Below are positions 52,635 to 61,900 of a stretch of 64,000 nucleotides of DNA, piece after piece. Where the stretch lies: positions 1-64,000 of the forward strand of contig CAWIGD010000052.1 in assembly GCA_963835165.1 (NCBI GenBank), in the 5' to 3' direction. This DNA is from VAZQ01 sp963835165. Lineage in GTDB: Bacteria > Pseudomonadota > Alphaproteobacteria > Rhizobiales > Xanthobacteraceae. Each line of letters begins with the position of its first letter. The first letter of the stretch is position 1. Below the pieces are notes generated by a model. That model ran no database searches and had not been told where the DNA came from. It saw only the letters and a program-made list of their open reading frames with translations. The position numbers and the translations under genes are program-made.

Positions 52635-52767
52635 CGTTATAACCGAAAGCGGGGCGCGGACGGGAGTCCGTTTCGGCCGGTCGAATTTTAGGCATGCCAT
52701 GCGCCGAAAGCGCCAGTGGCATGGGCTCAACGCCGTCTCGCGTCGCACGCCCACGCGCTCGGCCGCC

Positions 52768-53787
52768 CTATTTGTTCTCCATCGCCGCGCGCACGCGGGC
52801 AACGGTGTCGGGATCGGTGCGGGACACCTGCTCGACCAAAGCCGCGACCTGCTCGCCGGAGAGCGGCTCGACATCGATCTTGAGCTTGTCCGCTTCGGCG
52901 AGGTAGGCCGGGTCCTTCATGGTGGCGTCGAACGCGCGCCGCAGCGCCTCGACCCGCGCCGCCGGCACATTCGGCGGCAGGAAGAACGGGCGGCCATATT
53001 CCAGCCGCGCCAGCATCAGCCGCAACGCCGCGCGTTCGGCATCGGTCTTGGCCTGGTCCATGAACAGCGGCACGTCAGCGAGCTCGGGACTCTTCGTCAG
53101 CGCCCACTGCGCCAGGATGCGGATCTTCTTCTCCGTGATCCAGTTCGTGCTGATCGCCTTGAGCGTCGACCAATTGGCGATGGTGCCCTGCGCCTCGCCG
53201 CTTTCCATCGCGAGGTGGATCTTCGGCGTGCTCTCGTAGCCGGTAACGACCTTGAATTTGTACCCGAACAGACGATTGGCGAGAATCGGATAATCGAACT
53301 GGGTCGAGCCGGGCGCCTGGGCGCCCATCACGATCTCCTTGTTCTTCATGTCTTCGAGAACCTGCACCGGCGCGGTGTGCCAGACATACATGGCCTGGGT
53401 TTCGCGGTTGGTGCTGCCGAGCCAGTTCAGTTTCACCGGATCGAAGCGGGCGCCGGAGGGCTGCAGCAGCGGCGTGGTCGGCATGCCGTTGAACGAGGCG
53501 CCCATCACGGTCCCGTCGAACGGGCCGGTGTGGTAGAGCGCGTTGGTCATGGAGAGGCTGCCGGCGCCCGGCTGGTTCTGCACGACGATGGTCGGCTGCC
53601 CCGGAATGTGCGCGGCCATGTGGCGCGCCAGCAGCCGCGCGTTGATGTCGTAGCCCGACCCGACCCCGATGCCGACCACGAGCCGCAGCGTCTTGCCCTT
53701 GAAGAAGGCGGCGACGTCGTCTTGCTGTGCAAGAGCTGATGAAGCGCCGACCAGGATCATGGACAGGGCGAGCAGAGTTTTTTTCAC
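52768..53787 (-). CDS. Bug/TctC-family periplasmic receptor, copy 2
   Basis: This 339-residue receptor encodes the same protein as the copy at 42487, with only synonymous DNA changes noted (for example CCGC/GGCGC variants in the codons near 53625). The signal peptide KKTLLALSMILVGASSALAQ and the GTG start are unchanged. Purifying selection on this protein in both copies is implied. It is the end of the copy 2 operon. Confidence 0.88.
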   Translation of the reverse strand: MKKTLLALSMILVGASSALAQQDDVAAFFKGKTLRLVVGIGVGSGYDINARLLARHMAAHIPGQPTIVVQNQPGAGSLSMTNALYHTGPFDGTVMGASFNGMPTTPLLQPSGARFDPVKLNWLGSTNRETQAMYVWHTAPVQVLEDMKNKEIVMGAQAPGSTQFDYPILANRLFGYKFKVVTGYESTPKIHLAMESGEAQGTIANWSTLKAISTNWITEKKIRILAQWALTKSPELADVPLFMDQAKTDAERAALRLMLARLEYGRPFFLPPNVPAARVEALRRAFDATMKDPAYLAEADKLKIDVEPLSGEQVAALVEQVSRTDPDTVARVRAAMENK

Positions 53788-53872
53788 GTGCTTCCTCTCT
53801 CCAACTTCGTCACCCTGAGGCGCTCGTCATCCTTCGAGGCTCGCTGCGCTCGCACCTCAGAATGACGGCGCA

Positions 53873-54991
53873 TTACGCTGCCGCGCGTTCCTCGCCCGGC
53901 TCGAGCGGCAGTTTCACCGCCTGTTTGCGCCTCGCCGAGAGATCGAGCGCCTTGGTCAGCATCAGGCGATTATGCGCCTCGGCGGCGGTTGCGGCTTGCG
54001 TCGGCAGGTCGAGCGCGATGCGGTTGAGCCAGGAATTGGTTTCCTCGCGCATCGGGCCGCGCAGTTCGCCGAGCGCCATGTCGCCGGGCGGATAGCTGCC
54101 CATGAAATCGACCAGCCGGCTCTTGTCCGGCGCATAGCCTTCCTCCTGCGGCGCCGAGACCGCAAGCACCATGTCGCGATGGGTGTCGTCGATGGTCAGG
54201 ACGCCCTCGGTGCCGGTGATGCCGACTTCCAGGCTGTAGACCGCGCCCGGCCACGTCACCGGCAACGCCCACGAAATATTCAGATGATACACGCTGCCGT
54301 CCGAGAACATGATCATGCCGGCGGTGGCATCGATGCCCTGGTAGGCGGGGCCAAGCACCTTGTCGATCGAGCGGGCGTAGCACTCGACCGGCGTCTTCGC
54401 CTCCATGTACCACATCACGATATCGAGCGCGTGGGTGCCCGAGATGACCATCGGCGAGATCGTCTTGGGATCGTTGGTGCGCTTGTAGTTGTCGATGGCG
54501 ACGAGGCGATTCATGAACGCGCGCGAGGTGACCAGCGTCACGTCGCCAAGCGCGCCGGTGCGGACCTTCTCCTTGGCGGCGAGCCATTTGCGGCGGAAGC
54601 GCTGGGTGTAGCCCACCACCGCGTCGAGCTTGGCGTCGGTGATCGCCTTGAGCACGCGCGCGGATTCGCCGAGGTCGGTCGCCAGCGGCTTTTCGATCAG
54701 CATCGGCACGCCGCGCTCGACGCTGGCCATGATCGGATCGACGTGCAGGTGCTCGTCGGTGGCGATGATGACGCAGGTGACCTCCGGACGGTTGAGCAGT
54801 TCGCGATAGTCCTGGGTGACGAAGTCGGCGCCGATCTTTTCCGCGACATAGAGGCCGCGATTATGGTTCTTCTCGGCGATGCCGATCCACTGTACCGCCG
54901 GATGGCGCGCCGCGACCTCGCCGCGAAACAGCCCGACCCGGCCGGCGCCGATGATGGCGAGTCCGATGCTCTTCGCCTGCCGGCGGCTCAT
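53873..54991 (-). CDS. Gfo/Idh/MocA family oxidoreductase (second), copy 2
   Basis: This 372-residue oxidoreductase is equivalent to 43592-44710. It has the same Rossmann motif and EKPLA motif. Visible residue changes from copy 1 are N for K in YRELLNRPEV and N for D in REETNSWLN. It overlaps the upstream oxidoreductase stop by four bases. There is no frameshift, and the role is the same as in copy 1. Confidence 0.88.
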   Translation of the reverse strand: MSRRQAKSIGLAIIGAGRVGLFRGEVAARHPAVQWIGIAEKNHNRGLYVAEKIGADFVTQDYRELLNRPEVTCVIIATDEHLHVDPIMASVERGVPMLIEKPLATDLGESARVLKAITDAKLDAVVGYTQRFRRKWLAAKEKVRTGALGDVTLVTSRAFMNRLVAIDNYKRTNDPKTISPMVISGTHALDIVMWYMEAKTPVECYARSIDKVLGPAYQGIDATAGMIMFSDGSVYHLNISWALPVTWPGAVYSLEVGITGTEGVLTIDDTHRDMVLAVSAPQEEGYAPDKSRLVDFMGSYPPGDMALGELRGPMREETNSWLNRIALDLPTQAATAAEAHNRLMLTKALDLSARRKQAVKLPLEPGEERAAA

Positions 54992-56064
54992 CGCCGCGCT
55001 CCCGCCATTTCGGCGACCGCGGAGAGCGCCGCGTTCGACAGCGGCAGGTCGACCGGCTCATTGCGTTCGGCGGAGAGATCGGCGGCGGTGTAGGTCTCCA
55101 TCACCATGCGGGCGCTCTCGGGTGTCACCATTACCGGTCGGTCCATGATGCAGGCCTCGAGAAAGTGGATGGTCTCCGGCCCCATCTGTCCGGCGAAGAC
55201 GTGATCGACCTGCTCGCCCGGCATGGTCGACATCGGAAAGCGGGTGCCGTCCGCGACCGTGTTGAGCCAGGCGTCGCGATGGGTGTCGTCGAGGATCAAG
55301 GCGCCCTCGGTGCCGGTGATCTCGACCCAGGTCGAGCAGAAATTGGGGTAACCCGGCGGCAAGTTCCAGCCGCCGCCGACGGTTACCAGCATCCCGTTGT
55401 CCATGGTGACGATCGACCACATGACGTCGTAGGAGCCGTTGATCGGCTGCATGTAGCCATAGGCTCCCTGCGAATAGACCCGCACGGGTTTGGCCGGTTC
55501 CAGCAGCCAGAAGACGAAGTCGAGATCGTGGGTGGACTCCATCACGACCGGCGACAGCCTCACGCGCTTTGCGATCTTGGCGCCGAGGCCGCGGCTGAGA
55601 TGACGGCTCACCATCACCGAGACCACCTTGCCGAGCGTGCCGTCGGTGATCTTCTTCTTGGCGTAGGCGAACTTGGTATTGAACCGCTGCGAATAGCCGA
55701 TGGTGAATTTGAGCCGGCCGCGCCTCGCCAGCGTGATCAGCTCGTCCGCCTCCCACAGCTCCATGGCGATCGGCTTTTCCAGCAGCACATGCTTGCCGGC
55801 TTTGAGGCAGTCGCGCGTGATGGGGTAATGATTCTGCTCCGGCGTGGTGCTGATATAGACCACCGAGATGTTCGGGTTCTTGAGGATGTCCTGGTAGTCG
55901 AGCGTCGCGGTCGCCGGCCTGGTGAGCGCCTTCACCTCGGCCAGCCGGTCCGGGCGGATTTCGCAGATGTGCAGCTTGTCCACCAGCGCGGAGCGCGACA
56001 GCGTCTCCGCACGGATGCCGCCGCACCACCCGGTACCGATTACTGCGACTTCGACTTGCTGCAC
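54988..56064 (-). CDS. Gfo/Idh/MocA family oxidoreductase (first), copy 2
   Basis: This 358-residue protein matches the copy at 44707-45783, with the same Rossmann and EKPIAME motifs. The predicted protein is identical, although the DNA carries scattered silent differences. GTG 56064 is the start, with AAGGGGAAT upstream. It is coupled to the second oxidoreductase gene. Confidence 0.88.
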   Translation of the reverse strand: MQQVEVAVIGTGWCGGIRAETLSRSALVDKLHICEIRPDRLAEVKALTRPATATLDYQDILKNPNISVVYISTTPEQNHYPITRDCLKAGKHVLLEKPIAMELWEADELITLARRGRLKFTIGYSQRFNTKFAYAKKKITDGTLGKVVSVMVSRHLSRGLGAKIAKRVRLSPVVMESTHDLDFVFWLLEPAKPVRVYSQGAYGYMQPINGSYDVMWSIVTMDNGMLVTVGGGWNLPPGYPNFCSTWVEITGTEGALILDDTHRDAWLNTVADGTRFPMSTMPGEQVDHVFAGQMGPETIHFLEACIMDRPVMVTPESARMVMETYTAADLSAERNEPVDLPLSNAALSAVAEMAGARR

Positions 56065-56124
56065 GCGATTCCCCTTTTATGCCTGGCAGAGACGCTGTCG
56101 TCCCCGCGCGGGCGGGGACCCGAT

Positions 56125-56158
56125 GAACACTGAACTACTCGGAACACTGAACTACTCG
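56125..56158. repeat. 17-bp perfect tandem repeat, copy 2
   Basis: GAACACTGAACTACTCG occurs twice head to tail (56125-56141 and 56142-56158), as in copy 1. It lies between the Gfo/Idh and CoA-transferase-like B genes. Confidence 0.7.
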
Positions 56159-56255
56159 ATGTGGCATCGTCGCGCTACCCCGCCTCCTCGTTGTTGACTC
56201 CCGGGTCATCCCTGGCGCGCACGATGACACCGAGGATGTGGCCCAACGGACGCCG

Positions 56256-57011
56256 TCAGGCGGTTTGTCGCACCCCGAACACCTTGGCCGCGAACTGGGG
56301 ATAGACCTCGACCAGCTGCGGCGCCACCACCGTCCGCAGGACGCGCAGATCCTCGCGGGAGGGAGCGGGCGTCGTTGGCACGTTCTCGCCACGGTCGAAG
56401 GCGAAGCCGGTGTTCTCGATCACCTCGGCAAGGGTGTGCCCGGGATGCACGCTCGCGAGCGCGAAGCGCCGTCGGCGCCCGTCGAACGCGAACAGGCAGC
56501 GATTGGTGATGAGGGCGCGCGGGCCGCCGGGACGATAGACATTGTCCGCGCTCGCTCCCGGCGCGCTGATGAAATCGACCTTCTCCACCAAGGTGCGGCG
56601 CGTGTGCTCGAGGCGGAACAGGATGACCTTCGGCACCACATAGTAGAGATAGGCCGAGCCGAACGAGCCGGGGAAGCGTGCCTTGGGGTGCGCGTAGCTG
56701 CCGATGCTGACCAGGTTGATATTCGCCTGGCCGTCGATCTGGGCGCCGGACAGGAAGAACGCGTCGATCCGGCCCTGGCCGGCGCAGTCGAACAGCTCGC
56801 GCCCGCCGTCGGTGAAGAAATTCTGGCGCCGGCTGCCCAGCAGCGAGACATAGGGCCGCCCGTTGCCGCGCTCCCGCGCCAGCAGCGCCGCTGCCGCCGG
56901 GATCGGCGACGACGCCCCGACGGCGACATGGCGCGCATCGCCGATCAGCCCGGCGATGCTGCTGGCAAGCAGCTCTTCCTCGCGAAACGTCTCAGGCGGC
57001 ACGCTGGTCAT
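56256..57011 (-). CDS. CoA-transferase-like beta subunit, copy 2
   Basis: This 251-residue protein is equivalent to 45974-46729. It differs at Q for E in IDGQANINL, A for T in RFALASVHPG and N for D in FDRGENVP. The segment YVSLLGSRRQ again lacks the canonical catalytic Glu. Its start overlaps the A gene, as in copy 1. Retention in both copies argues that the missing Glu is a property of the family and not a random defect. Confidence 0.82.
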   Translation of the reverse strand: MTSVPPETFREEELLASSIAGLIGDARHVAVGASSPIPAAAALLARERGNGRPYVSLLGSRRQNFFTDGGRELFDCAGQGRIDAFFLSGAQIDGQANINLVSIGSYAHPKARFPGSFGSAYLYYVVPKVILFRLEHTRRTLVEKVDFISAPGASADNVYRPGGPRALITNRCLFAFDGRRRRFALASVHPGHTLAEVIENTGFAFDRGENVPTTPAPSREDLRVLRTVVAPQLVEVYPQFAAKVFGVRQTA

Positions 57012-57804
57012 GCACGTGCTGGTCGAGATAGGCCGCGAACCCATCGGCGGTCGCGGCGACGCGCGCGTAGCCCGCGAGGTGCGCCACGTCGGGCGGGTAA
57101 TGGTCGGCAAGTCCGAGCGGCCACGCTCCGTTCGGGGCCACCGCGATCGTTTCGAGATAGAAGCCGCCGAGCGCGCCGGCCGCGAGCCAGGGGTCGTCGA
57201 ACAGATTTCCGTCGTGCAGCTTCTCCACCGTCACCACGGTCTTGGCCGCCGCATGCGCCATGGTGGCAAGCTCGCGGTCGCGGCCGATCCAGATATTGCC
57301 GTCGCGGTCGGCGAGCGGGGCGTGAAAGAGCGCCACGTCCGGCCTCATCGCCGGCAGCAGCACGATCGGATCGCCGTCATCGAACGGGTTGTCGAGCACC
57401 TTCCAGTCCGGCCGGTGCACCAGCAGATCCGAGCCGATGAGCCCGCGTAGCGGCATGAACGGCACGCCCTTTTCCGCCGCCTGGAACGCGGCGTGGAGCG
57501 CTGGGCAGGTCGCGTCCCTGACCTGGATCGCGCCCGCCATGACCGCCGCGGTGAAGCGCGGCGCCGGACCGAATTCACCGAGACTGACCGCGGAGGTCTC
57601 GATGCTCTCGACGCAGCCGGCGCCGATGAGGAGATCGGCCTGCAGGCTCGAGGTCGGCAGCGCAACCAGATGCAATCGCCTGACCCCGCGCCGGATCAGC
57701 GCCCGGGTTGCCGCCATCGCCACGCCCGAGACGTCGCGTGGCACCGCCAGCACGCAGCCGTCGGTGATGGGCGCCAGTGCTTCATCGAGCGAGCGGACGA
57801 TCAT
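56992..57804 (-). CDS. CoA-transferase-like alpha subunit, copy 2
   Basis: This 270-residue protein is equivalent to 46710-47522. Visible substitutions are KVLDNPFDDGDP against KVVDNPFDDDDP, and V for A in YPPDVAHL. All fold motifs (PFMPLRGLIGSDLL, DVALFHAPLADRDG) are kept. ATG 57804 is the start. It lies between the molybdopterin subunit and the B subunit. Confidence 0.82.
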   Translation of the reverse strand: MIVRSLDEALAPITDGCVLAVPRDVSGVAMAATRALIRRGVRRLHLVALPTSSLQADLLIGAGCVESIETSAVSLGEFGPAPRFTAAVMAGAIQVRDATCPALHAAFQAAEKGVPFMPLRGLIGSDLLVHRPDWKVLDNPFDDGDPIVLLPAMRPDVALFHAPLADRDGNIWIGRDRELATMAHAAAKTVVTVEKLHDGNLFDDPWLAAGALGGFYLETIAVAPNGAWPLGLADHYPPDVAHLAGYARVAATADGFAAYLDQHVHDQRAA

Positions 57805-57908
57805 GGGTGCGGTCCGATCACAAGAGGCGACGCGCACTCGGCTTGCTCCCTCCCCACAAGGGGGAGGGGAGCCCACCCGTTTCGCGGCGGGCTCATTGCG
57901 CCTCGGTG

Positions 57909-60200
57909 CTACGACAACGCCTGTTTCACCCGGTCGGGCGAGAACGGCACCCGCCGGATGCGCACGCCGGTGGCGTCGAAGATCGCGTTGGCGATGGCCG
58001 CCGCGACCGGGCGGATCGACGGCTCGCCGCCGCCGGTCGGGGCGATCTCCGGACGGTCGATCAGCACTACGTCGATCGTGTCCGGCGTCTCCGTGATGTC
58101 GAGGATGGGGTAGGTCATCCAATCGATGCTGGTCACGTTCTTGCTGTCGAACTTGACCTCTTCCCACAGCGTTCGGCTCACGCCCTGCACGATATTGCCC
58201 TCGATGGTCTGCGTGAGCCCGATGGGATTGATGATCTGGCCGCAGTCGTGGGCGACTGTGAACTTGCGTGCCCAGATCCTGCCGGTCGAGCGATCGACAT
58301 CGACTTCGGCGACAATGGCGCAGCGCGTGCCGTTGCGCTGCGAGTAGGCGATGCCGCGGCCGCTGACCTTGCTGCCGGTCTGGTCCTTCCGCGGCGAGGG
58401 TCGCGATTGCCAGCCCGCCTTGTCGGCCGCGGCCTTGATGACGGCTATGTCGCGCGGATCCTTGACGTGGCGCAGGCGGAACTCGATCGGATCGACGTTG
58501 AGCGCTGCCGCCACCTCGTCCATGAACGATTCGCTGGCGAAGTGGATCTGCGGTCCGACCGGATCGCGCAGATGCGCGCCGCGCAGCGGCGAGGCGCGGT
58601 CGAGCAGCGGCGGGATCGTCTCCCACCCCATGCGCTTGTTGGCGAACTCGTAGGATTCCGCCGGCACGCCGAAATTGTCGCCCGATTTCAGCTCGACACC
58701 GCGGAAGTGCCCGGCAAGCGTATCCAGCGGGTTGCCGCCATTGGTGTTCACGTCGACGCGGGAGAACCCCTTGCTGTTGAACTCGTAGGCGATGACGTTG
58801 CCGGCGGCGTCGATGGCGGCGCGGGCGCGGTGGATGGAGGCGGGGCCCTTCGGGTCCCATCCGGTCGCCTGGTCGCGGGTGTATTGCACGCGCACCGGCT
58901 TGCCGACCGCGTTCGCCAAGATGGCTGCGTCCATGGCGGCGTCGTCGGCATCGCTGCGGCCGTAGGAGCCGGGCCCGACCACCCAGATCGAGCGCACCTT
59001 CTCGACCGGAATGCCGAGCGAGAGCGCGATGCCGTTCTGGACGAAATGCGGCTTCTGCGAGCCGGTCCAGCAGGTGACGTTGCCGTCCTTGATCTCGACC
59101 AGGGCGCAGGCCGGACCCATGCAGGCATGCGACTGGAACGGCCATTCATACTCGGCCTCGATCACCCGCGCGGCGGTCCTGAAGGCGTCGTCGACATTGC
59201 CGGTCTGCTTGGCGTCGACCTCGCGCTTGCGCACCGGCGCCTTGCGGATGTGGTCGTAGAGGGCGGTCTGGTCGGGGAACGGCGGCTTGACGTCGGACCA
59301 CTCGACCTTGAGCTGCTGCGCCGCCTTGATCGCGTCCCATTCCTTGTCGGCGACCACGCCGAGGAAGCCCTTGTCCCAGACCACTCTGGCGCCGGGAATG
59401 TTCTTGATCGAGCTTTCGTCGACCTTCACCGGCACCGCGCCGGCGACCTCCGGCCGCAGCATGCGGCCATGCACCATGCCCGGCACCTTGACGTCGGTGC
59501 AGAAGTCTTCCTGCGCATAGACCTTGGGGGCGATGTCCTCGCGGTGGATCGGCTGCCCGACGATCTTGTAGTCCTTCGGGTCCTTCGGCTTCGCCTTGCC
59601 GGGGGCATAGAGCGTGTTGCCCCACTGCTTGTTCCAGTCGAGCTCGACGTTGAAGTAGCGCCCGCCGATCAGCTCGGCATAGGACGCCTTCTTCGACGCA
59701 TCGCTCTTGCCGTGCACGACGCCGTCGGTGACGGTGAGCGCGTCGGCCGGCAGGCCGAGCTTCGCCGCCGCCATCTCGACGAGGACGCGGCGCGCTTCGG
59801 CCGCGGCCATGCGCATCTGCTTGCCGCCGAGCTGGATGCCGGTGGAGCCGGAGGCGCCGCCCTGGTTCACGCTGGTGGCGGTGTCTCCCATGATCACGGT
59901 GACGGCCTTGAACGGCACGTCGAGTTCCTCCGCCACCATCTGCCCGATGGCGACGAACAGGCCTTGGCCCATGTCCATCTTGCCGAAGAAGGCGGAGACG
60001 GTGCCGTCGGCATTGACCGCGATATAGGAGGAGAGCTGGTCGGGCATCAGCGGCGGTCTTGTCGCGCCTTGCGCGAACGCCTGTCCGATGTCGAGCACGG
60101 TGTCGAGCCCGATCGGCATGCCGATCGATACGACCAGCGCGCCGCCGGCCTTGAGCATTGCACGGCGGGAGAACTGCGCGGCTTTTTCTTGTCTGGTCAT
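57909..60200 (-). CDS. Molybdopterin-binding subunit (IorB/NicB type), copy 2, intact
   Basis: This 763-residue large subunit of an exported molybdenum hydroxylase has a Tat leader (FSRRAMLKAGGALVVSIGM) after the ATG at 60200. Cofactor-binding parts include FFGKMDMGQGLFVAIGQMVA, GGASGSTGIQLGGKQMRMA, QSHACMGPACALVEI and HDCGQIINPIGLTQ. The catalytic Glu is E726 in TGGGEPSIRPVAAA. Unlike copy 1 the frame is continuous because CCAGCGGGTTG is intact at 58724-58734. With the small subunit just upstream it forms an IorAB-like enzyme that hydroxylates an N-heteroaromatic ring next to nitrogen. The substrate is inferred only. Confidence 0.92.
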   Translation of the reverse strand: MTRQEKAAQFSRRAMLKAGGALVVSIGMPIGLDTVLDIGQAFAQGATRPPLMPDQLSSYIAVNADGTVSAFFGKMDMGQGLFVAIGQMVAEELDVPFKAVTVIMGDTATSVNQGGASGSTGIQLGGKQMRMAAAEARRVLVEMAAAKLGLPADALTVTDGVVHGKSDASKKASYAELIGGRYFNVELDWNKQWGNTLYAPGKAKPKDPKDYKIVGQPIHREDIAPKVYAQEDFCTDVKVPGMVHGRMLRPEVAGAVPVKVDESSIKNIPGARVVWDKGFLGVVADKEWDAIKAAQQLKVEWSDVKPPFPDQTALYDHIRKAPVRKREVDAKQTGNVDDAFRTAARVIEAEYEWPFQSHACMGPACALVEIKDGNVTCWTGSQKPHFVQNGIALSLGIPVEKVRSIWVVGPGSYGRSDADDAAMDAAILANAVGKPVRVQYTRDQATGWDPKGPASIHRARAAIDAAGNVIAYEFNSKGFSRVDVNTNGGNPLDTLAGHFRGVELKSGDNFGVPAESYEFANKRMGWETIPPLLDRASPLRGAHLRDPVGPQIHFASESFMDEVAAALNVDPIEFRLRHVKDPRDIAVIKAAADKAGWQSRPSPRKDQTGSKVSGRGIAYSQRNGTRCAIVAEVDVDRSTGRIWARKFTVAHDCGQIINPIGLTQTIEGNIVQGVSRTLWEEVKFDSKNVTSIDWMTYPILDITETPDTIDVVLIDRPEIAPTGGGEPSIRPVAAAIANAIFDATGVRIRRVPFSPDRVKQALS

Positions 60201-60211
60201 GGTCGTCTCCC

Positions 60212-60676
60212 TCAGCCCATCATCGCCGACGCGCGCTTGACCGCGCGCAGGATGCTCATATGCGTGCCGCAGCGGCATTTGAGGCCGGTGAGCGCGTCCT
60301 TGATCTGGGCATCGTTCGGCTTCTTGTTCTGGTTGAGCAGCGACGCCGCCGTCATGATCCAGCCGTTGATGCAATAGCCGCATTGCGGCACCTGCTCTTC
60401 GACATAGGCCTTCTGGATCGGATGCGGCTTCTCCGGCGTGCCGAGGCCGGCGAGCGTCACCACCTTGCCGTTGCCCACCGCCGACACCGGCGTGACGCAG
60501 GAGCGTACGGCCTGCCCGTCGACATGCACGGTGCAGGCGCCGCATTGCGCGAGGCCGCAGCCGAAGTGCGGATTGTTGAGCCCGAGGTCGTTGCGCAGCG
60601 CGTACAGCAACGGCATGTCGGGATCGGCGTCGATCGTGTGGACCTTGCCGTTCACGTCGAGGTCTATTCGAGCCAT
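60212..60676 (-). CDS. [2Fe-2S] subunit (IorA/NicA type), copy 2
   Basis: This 154-residue small subunit has the same eight cysteine ligands as copy 1 (C40, 45, 48, 60, 99, 102, 134, 136). AAGGAGAG precedes the ATG. It is the first gene of the copy 2 operon and is followed 11 bases on by the large subunit. Its protein matches copy 1. Confidence 0.93.
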   Translation of the reverse strand: MARIDLDVNGKVHTIDADPDMPLLYALRNDLGLNNPHFGCGLAQCGACTVHVDGQAVRSCVTPVSAVGNGKVVTLAGLGTPEKPHPIQKAYVEEQVPQCGYCINGWIMTAASLLNQNKKPNDAQIKDALTGLKCRCGTHMSILRAVKRASAMMG

Positions 60677-60991
60677 GGATAGGTCTCTCCTTGGGATGGC
60701 ACATCGGCTAAAGGCCGGCCCGTCGCGCAGGGGAAGAACTTCGCGCGTCGGTCGATCATATGCGCCGCAATTGCGAATTGTTCCAGTGTAGCCAAGCTAG
60801 TCCAACCGGCGGCGCAGGGAAACACCCCCGGCGCGGTTTCTTGGCACGCGGTCTTGCTCGTCTCCAGGCGTGGAACTCATCTCACCAAAGGGTCATGCAG
60901 CTATACCGACGTCGCGGAGTAGCCATATGACATCTGGCTCATCCTGCGCGGCTGTCGGTTTCGGTCACGATCAAACCGGCTGGTCGCTCCA
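60677..60991. promoter_or_regulatory. Promoter region of the duplicated operon, copy 2
   Basis: This 315-base stretch is equivalent to 50394-50707, with scattered substitutions. CGCAATTGCG is kept at 60766-60775. No gene is seen. Confidence 0.45.
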
Positions 60992-61741
60992 TTATCTTGC
61001 GGTCAGCACGATCAGGACCGCGCCGTGGGCGACGTAGTATCCGGCGATGGCGGTGATGATCCGGTTGGCCCAGGAGCGATACTGCCGGTCGGTCATCGCC
61101 AGCAGCACCTTGGCGGCGAGGCTGGTGCCGATCATCGACGCGATGACCGCGAGGGCGGCGACGATCGGATCGACCGACGCCGCCTGCTCGATCACGGCGC
61201 CGAAATAGATCAGCTTCGCGGCGTGGCCGAAGATCTGGCACATCGCCTTGGTGGCGACGATCTCGCGCCGGTCGAACTTGCCCCCGAGAAAGAAGGTGTC
61301 GATCAGCGGTCCGGAGACGCCGGTCAGCAGGATCAGCGTCATACAGGCGGCGCCGTAGATCGAGCCCTGGCGAACGCTCTCCGGATTCGGCCGGTAGCTC
61401 GCCGGCGCCAGGCGCGCCAGGAATGGCGTCAGTCCGAGCAGCAGCAGGGCCACCGGCTTGCTCGGGACGTAGCGCCAAAGCGACCACAGCAGCAACGCGG
61501 CGGCGCAGCCGAGGATGTACGAAGTGACCGCGCTCCAGCGCACGTAGCGCCACCACAACAGCGCGCGCCAGCCGTTCGAGGCCATCTGCGTCACGCCGTG
61601 CAGCATCATCGCTTCCGGCACCGGCAGCAGCGCCAGCAGGACGCCGATCAGGATCATTCCCCCTGCCATCCCGAAGATGCCGGAGAGAAAGGCCGTGCCG
61701 ACCATCGCCAGGCACAGCAGCGAGATGAGAAGTGGGCTCAT
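60992..61741 (-). CDS. TauE/SafE family sulfite/anion exporter, copy 2
   Basis: This 249-residue exporter is identical at the protein level to copy 1 (50708-51457), with synonymous differences in the DNA. The membrane spans and GVSGPLIDTFF are unchanged. Its promoter region carries the inverted repeat with an altered spacer. It was probably kept under selection in both copies. Confidence 0.85.
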   Translation of the reverse strand: MSPLLISLLCLAMVGTAFLSGIFGMAGGMILIGVLLALLPVPEAMMLHGVTQMASNGWRALLWWRYVRWSAVTSYILGCAAALLLWSLWRYVPSKPVALLLLGLTPFLARLAPASYRPNPESVRQGSIYGAACMTLILLTGVSGPLIDTFFLGGKFDRREIVATKAMCQIFGHAAKLIYFGAVIEQAASVDPIVAALAVIASMIGTSLAAKVLLAMTDRQYRSWANRIITAIAGYYVAHGAVLIVLTAR

Positions 61742-61807
61742 TGCGCGATCCTCGCCCGCTGAATGATCCCGGACGAGGCCGGCGGCAAGCTGAGTTATGG
61801 CATGCTA

Positions 61808-61828
61808 AGCATCAGTTTTACTGATGCT
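61808..61828. promoter_or_regulatory. Perfect 8-bp inverted repeat between exporter and LysR gene, copy 2
   Basis: AGCATCAG (61808-61815) and CTGATGCT (61821-61828) flank TTTTA. The arms match copy 1 exactly and the spacer does not. It lies 72 bases before the LysR ATG. Confidence 0.65.
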
Positions 61829-61900
61829 TGATCAGGCGGGAAGGTTGACTATAAGCGTAATGCGGAGTTATCGCAGGGTCAGCTTTCCTGTTGGTGGCCG

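Noticed and set aside
57777..60377. Long plus-strand open frame of 866 codons antisense to the copy 2 molybdopterin subunit
   Set aside because: It is rich in His, Asp, Arg and Leu in the pattern produced by the complement of GC-rich codons. It matches no family, and the minus strand encodes a clear hydroxylase with all motifs.
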